From Corallococcus llansteffanensis (GTDB lineage: Bacteria; Myxococcota; Myxococcia; Myxococcales; Myxococcaceae): 36,665 bases of DNA. The translations under genes were made by a program, and so were the position numbers. Below the pieces are notes generated by a model that saw only the letters and a program-made list of their open reading frames with translations, had not been told where the DNA came from and made no database searches. This document shows positions 34,581 through 36,665 of this stretch, one piece after another; position 1 is the stretch's first letter; each line of letters begins with the position of its first letter. The DNA is taken from positions 1-36,665 of the forward strand of contig NZ_RAWB01000023.1 in NCBI RefSeq assembly GCF_003612055.1. The letters run 5' to 3'.

Positions 34581-36419
34581 TTACTGGAGGTTCTTCTCGC
34601 CGGGCGGATTTTGGGCCTGCGATTCCGCTTCGCTCGGCTTGCTGCTGCTGAGGCTCAAGAGCTCGATGACCCGGGCCCGTCGGGGATGATCCTTGGGTGC
34701 AATCTGGAGGAAGAGCCCGTAGTGCTCCTCGCTCTTCTTGAACCTCTGGTCCCTGGCGTAGAGCACCCCGAGCATCAGGTGGCACTCCGGAACCTTGGGG
34801 GCGATCCGGGCGCAGTCCTCGGCAATCTCCAGGGCTCCAGGGACGTCCTTCGCCTTGGTCAAGCGCTGGACCTCCTTCTGGATCTCCAGGATGTCGTCCT
34901 GGACGCTGGCCGCCGTCTTTCCGCGCATGTACTCGGACGTGGGCGCCGCGGAGGCTTTCTGCACCGAGGTCGTCCCCTCCGGGGCTTCCCCTGAAGGCGC
35001 GCGCTGCGCCTCCTGGAGCTGCTTCTTCAGGTCCTCGAAGCGGCTGGCGAAGACGGTGCTCGCGGGGACCGCGCTGAAGGCCTTGACGGCCTCGTCCACC
35101 TTGCCGGCGCTCAGGGCCGTCGCGGTGGTGGTGAGGTTCTTGTCGGCCCGGGTCTCCGCGTCCAGTTGCCGCTGCAGCCCCTCCAGCGCCTTGGGACCGG
35201 GGCCACCCTTCGTCTTGCGCAGCGTGGCCAGATGCTCGCTGGCGGCGGTGAGGTCGCCTGCCTGGAGCGCGGTCTCGAAGTCCTGCTCCGTCACCTTGGG
35301 CTCGGCAGGGGTCTCCGGCGCCGGGGTCTCCGGGGTCTCGGGCGTCGTGCCCTGGACGACCGCCGCCGGCTTGTCCGGGACGGGCGGCGGATTCTCGACG
35401 ACCGCGGGCGGCGGCGGCTGCGGGTCGGCCGGCGTGCTCACCAGGTCCTGGCCCTTGATGACGAAGAGCGCGGCGCCCGCGGCGATGGACAGGAACGCGA
35501 CGACCATTCCCACCACGAGCTTCTTCGAACCCGGGCGGCTCCCCTGCGCGGCGAGGTCCTCCGCCAGCGTCCCCGGGCCCACGAAGCGCAGCTTCACGTG
35601 GCCCATCTCGATGATGTCGCCGTGGGACAGCGTGGCCTGGGCGTAGCTCTCGCCGTTGACCGTCATCCCGTTGGCGGACTGCATGTCGATGACCCGCCAC
35701 TCGCCGGTCGCCTCGCGCACGACCTTCGCGTGCGTGCGGGACAGCGAGCGGTGGTCCAGGGCGATGTCGTTCTCCGACGTGCGACCGATCCGCAGCTCGG
35801 TGCGGTTGCAGTCGTACTCCTGGCCCTTGAACTCGTTGGGGGCGAGCACCAGCAGCCGGGGCTGCTCGTCCTCCGGGACGCGCTCCACCTTGCGGGGGCG
35901 GTCCGCCTCCATCTGGTCCATGCGGATGATGGACGTGGCGTTGCGCCGCACCTCCGCGGAGGGCGGGGTGTGGTCGTGTTCGTCGCCGTCCGCGTCGTCG
36001 TCGTCCTCCTCCTCCTCGTCGTCTTGCGACGCGGTGGGCGCGGGGGCATCCACCTCCTCGTCCGGTTCTGCCCGGCGGGAGGCGGGTACCTTGGCGGTGA
36101 TGGCGCCAGTGGGGGCGGCTGCAGCCGCGCCCTCGACCTGCAAGGCCAGATCGTAGTCGCCGATCTGGATGAGGTCGCCTTCCTTGAGAGGAAGCTGGCC
36201 TGCGACGCGCTCGCCGTTGATCCGGGTGCCGTTGTAGCTCCCCAGGTCTTCGAGCACGACGTTTCCATTGAGGCGTACGAGGCGGGCGTGTCGACGTGAC
36301 ACGTTCCGCTCGGTCAGGCGGATCGTGTTGCCCTCCTGACGTCCAATGGTGATTTCGTCGCGCACGAAGGGAACAACGGTCTTGCGCCCCTCGTCGTCTT
36401 CGATGATGAGCTTCAGCAC
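34581..36419 (-). CDS. Membrane protein with two FHA domains and a TPR-like C-terminal part
   Basis: The 612-residue product has FHA domain 1 (about 5-95) with the phosphothreonine-binding residues G26-R27, S41, R42, H44 and N63-G64. An acidic Asp/Glu-rich linker (about 130-150) follows. FHA domain 2 (about 185-280) has IGRTSENDIALDH, SLSRTHAKV and SANGMTVNG. One membrane segment (about 298-318) is next, then a Pro/Thr-rich linker and a helical C-terminus with TPR-like helices (LEIAEDCARIAPKVPECHLML). The FHA domains should be cytoplasmic and the helical part periplasmic. A phosphorylated partner from a Ser/Thr kinase, common in myxobacteria, is likely. The GTG at 36417-36419 is chosen because it begins the FHA fold. 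An ATG 29 codons upstream would add a Cys-rich, unlikely tail. Confidence 0.88.
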   Translation of the reverse strand: MLKLIIEDDEGRKTVVPFVRDEITIGRQEGNTIRLTERNVSRRHARLVRLNGNVVLEDLGSYNGTRINGERVAGQLPLKEGDLIQIGDYDLALQVEGAAAAAPTGAITAKVPASRRAEPDEEVDAPAPTASQDDEEEEDDDDADGDEHDHTPPSAEVRRNATSIIRMDQMEADRPRKVERVPEDEQPRLLVLAPNEFKGQEYDCNRTELRIGRTSENDIALDHRSLSRTHAKVVREATGEWRVIDMQSANGMTVNGESYAQATLSHGDIIEMGHVKLRFVGPGTLAEDLAAQGSRPGSKKLVVGMVVAFLSIAAGAALFVIKGQDLVSTPADPQPPPPAVVENPPPVPDKPAAVVQGTTPETPETPAPETPAEPKVTEQDFETALQAGDLTAASEHLATLRKTKGGPGPKALEGLQRQLDAETRADKNLTTTATALSAGKVDEAVKAFSAVPASTVFASRFEDLKKQLQEAQRAPSGEAPEGTTSVQKASAAPTSEYMRGKTAASVQDDILEIQKEVQRLTKAKDVPGALEIAEDCARIAPKVPECHLMLGVLYARDQRFKKSEEHYGLFLQIAPKDHPRRARVIELLSLSSSKPSEAESQAQNPPGEKNLQ

Positions 36420-36437
36420 GGGTCCGGTCCGAGTACA

Positions 36438-36467
36438 GCTATAGCAGAATGCCCTTTGCCGAGACAA
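36438..36467 (-). promoter_or_regulatory. Promoter candidate for the FHA-regulator operon
   Basis: On the minus strand, TTGTCT (36467-36462), 18 bases and TATAGC (36443-36438) form a plausible pair. A TG one base before the -10 gives an extended -10. The start would be near 36431, leaving a very short leader of about 12 bases to the GTG. Confidence 0.45.
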
Positions 36468-36527
36468 GCCATGTATCCCCCGAGAACAACAGGGTTTTTT
36501 GCCCATCCCACGGTCAGGGGGGCACTG

Positions 36528-36665
36528 TTGTCCATCGGTCGATTGGCCGGAAGGGGCGGGGAAGGCAGGGTACCGTGGCTGACGGTGGCCCTGGTAGGGG
36601 TGCAGGCGATTCTGTACGCGGCCCTGGCGTCCGGGGGGCCTCCGGGGGTGGACGCGCTGGTGCGC
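36528..36665 (+). CDS. Membrane protein, N-terminal part only; possibly a rhomboid-family protease
   Basis: The frame is open to the right edge and reads SIGRLAGRGGEGRVPWLTV, then ALVGVQAILYAALASG. This is a short basic start followed by a first membrane segment, as in rhomboid intramembrane proteases, where PWLTxALIxxNxxVF is a common opening. The catalytic Ser and His would lie outside the window, so the family is only a suggestion. The TTG at 36528 is chosen because a GGGGGG run stands five bases upstream. An ATG at 36471 would add 19 residues with codons unlike the rest (AGA, ACA, TTT) and would sit at the -35 element of the divergent operon. Confidence 0.5.
   Translation, partial: MSIGRLAGRGGEGRVPWLTVALVGVQAILYAALASGGPPGVDALVR

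Noticed and set aside
36471-36527. ATG at 36471 as the start of the last gene
   Set aside because: No ribosome site, codons unlike the rest of the window, and it would begin at the -35 element of the divergent operon. The TTG at 36528 after a G-rich run fits better.

Overview
The window is high-GC DNA from a myxobacterium, most likely of the Myxococcus/Corallococcus group. This rests on a MYXO-CTERM-like anchor, a two-domain PilZ protein of the type common in myxobacteria, a candidate sigma-54 promoter with dyads upstream, many GTG starts, and several typical myxobacterial gene neighbours. The core is a complete division and cell wall (dcw) cluster on the + strand.

Layout. 1-2704: the 3' end of an unrecognised gene and a two-domain acyl-CoA dehydrogenase. 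2747-3457 (minus): a tandem PilZ protein, divergent from mraZ. 3597-21490: one dcw transcription unit in the order mraZ, STAS-domain gene, rsmH, ftsL, ftsI, murE, murF, mraY, murD, ftsW, murG, murC, murB, ddl, ftsQ, ftsA. It starts at a good sigma70-like promoter with MraZ-box-like 10-bp repeats and ends in a strong UUCG-loop terminator after ftsA. Many junctions are ATGA or GTGA stop-start overlaps, so translation is probably coupled. The products make the meso-diaminopimelate (mDAP) stem peptide and lipids I and II, and build most of the early divisome.

21748-29433: a 7.7-kb gene for a 2561-residue exported protein separates ftsA from ftsZ. In order it has a signal peptide, a Gly-rich domain, eleven near-identical Ig-like repeats, thrombospondin type 3 (TSP3) calcium repeats and a MYXO-CTERM-like segment. 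Then, in the same frame, come a second signal-peptide-like segment, an outer-membrane beta-barrel-like region, more TSP3 repeats and an OmpA peptidoglycan-binding domain. It lies between two strong terminators and has its own candidate sigma-54 promoter plus an array of palindromes upstream. This is the most unusual part of the window, and it may encode a self-splitting surface polyprotein.

29773-31017: ftsZ, with its own leader. 31031-31417 (minus): a small protein I do not recognise. 31548-33946: biotin carboxylase, a 70-residue stand-alone biotinyl carrier and a crotonase-fold protein, with an intrinsic-terminator-like hairpin between the first two. 33943-36419 (minus): an operon of a double-FHA membrane protein and a receiver-XRE regulator. 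36528-end: the 5' end of a membrane protein, perhaps a rhomboid protease.

I saw no rRNA, tRNA, insertion sequence, phage gene or CRISPR array.
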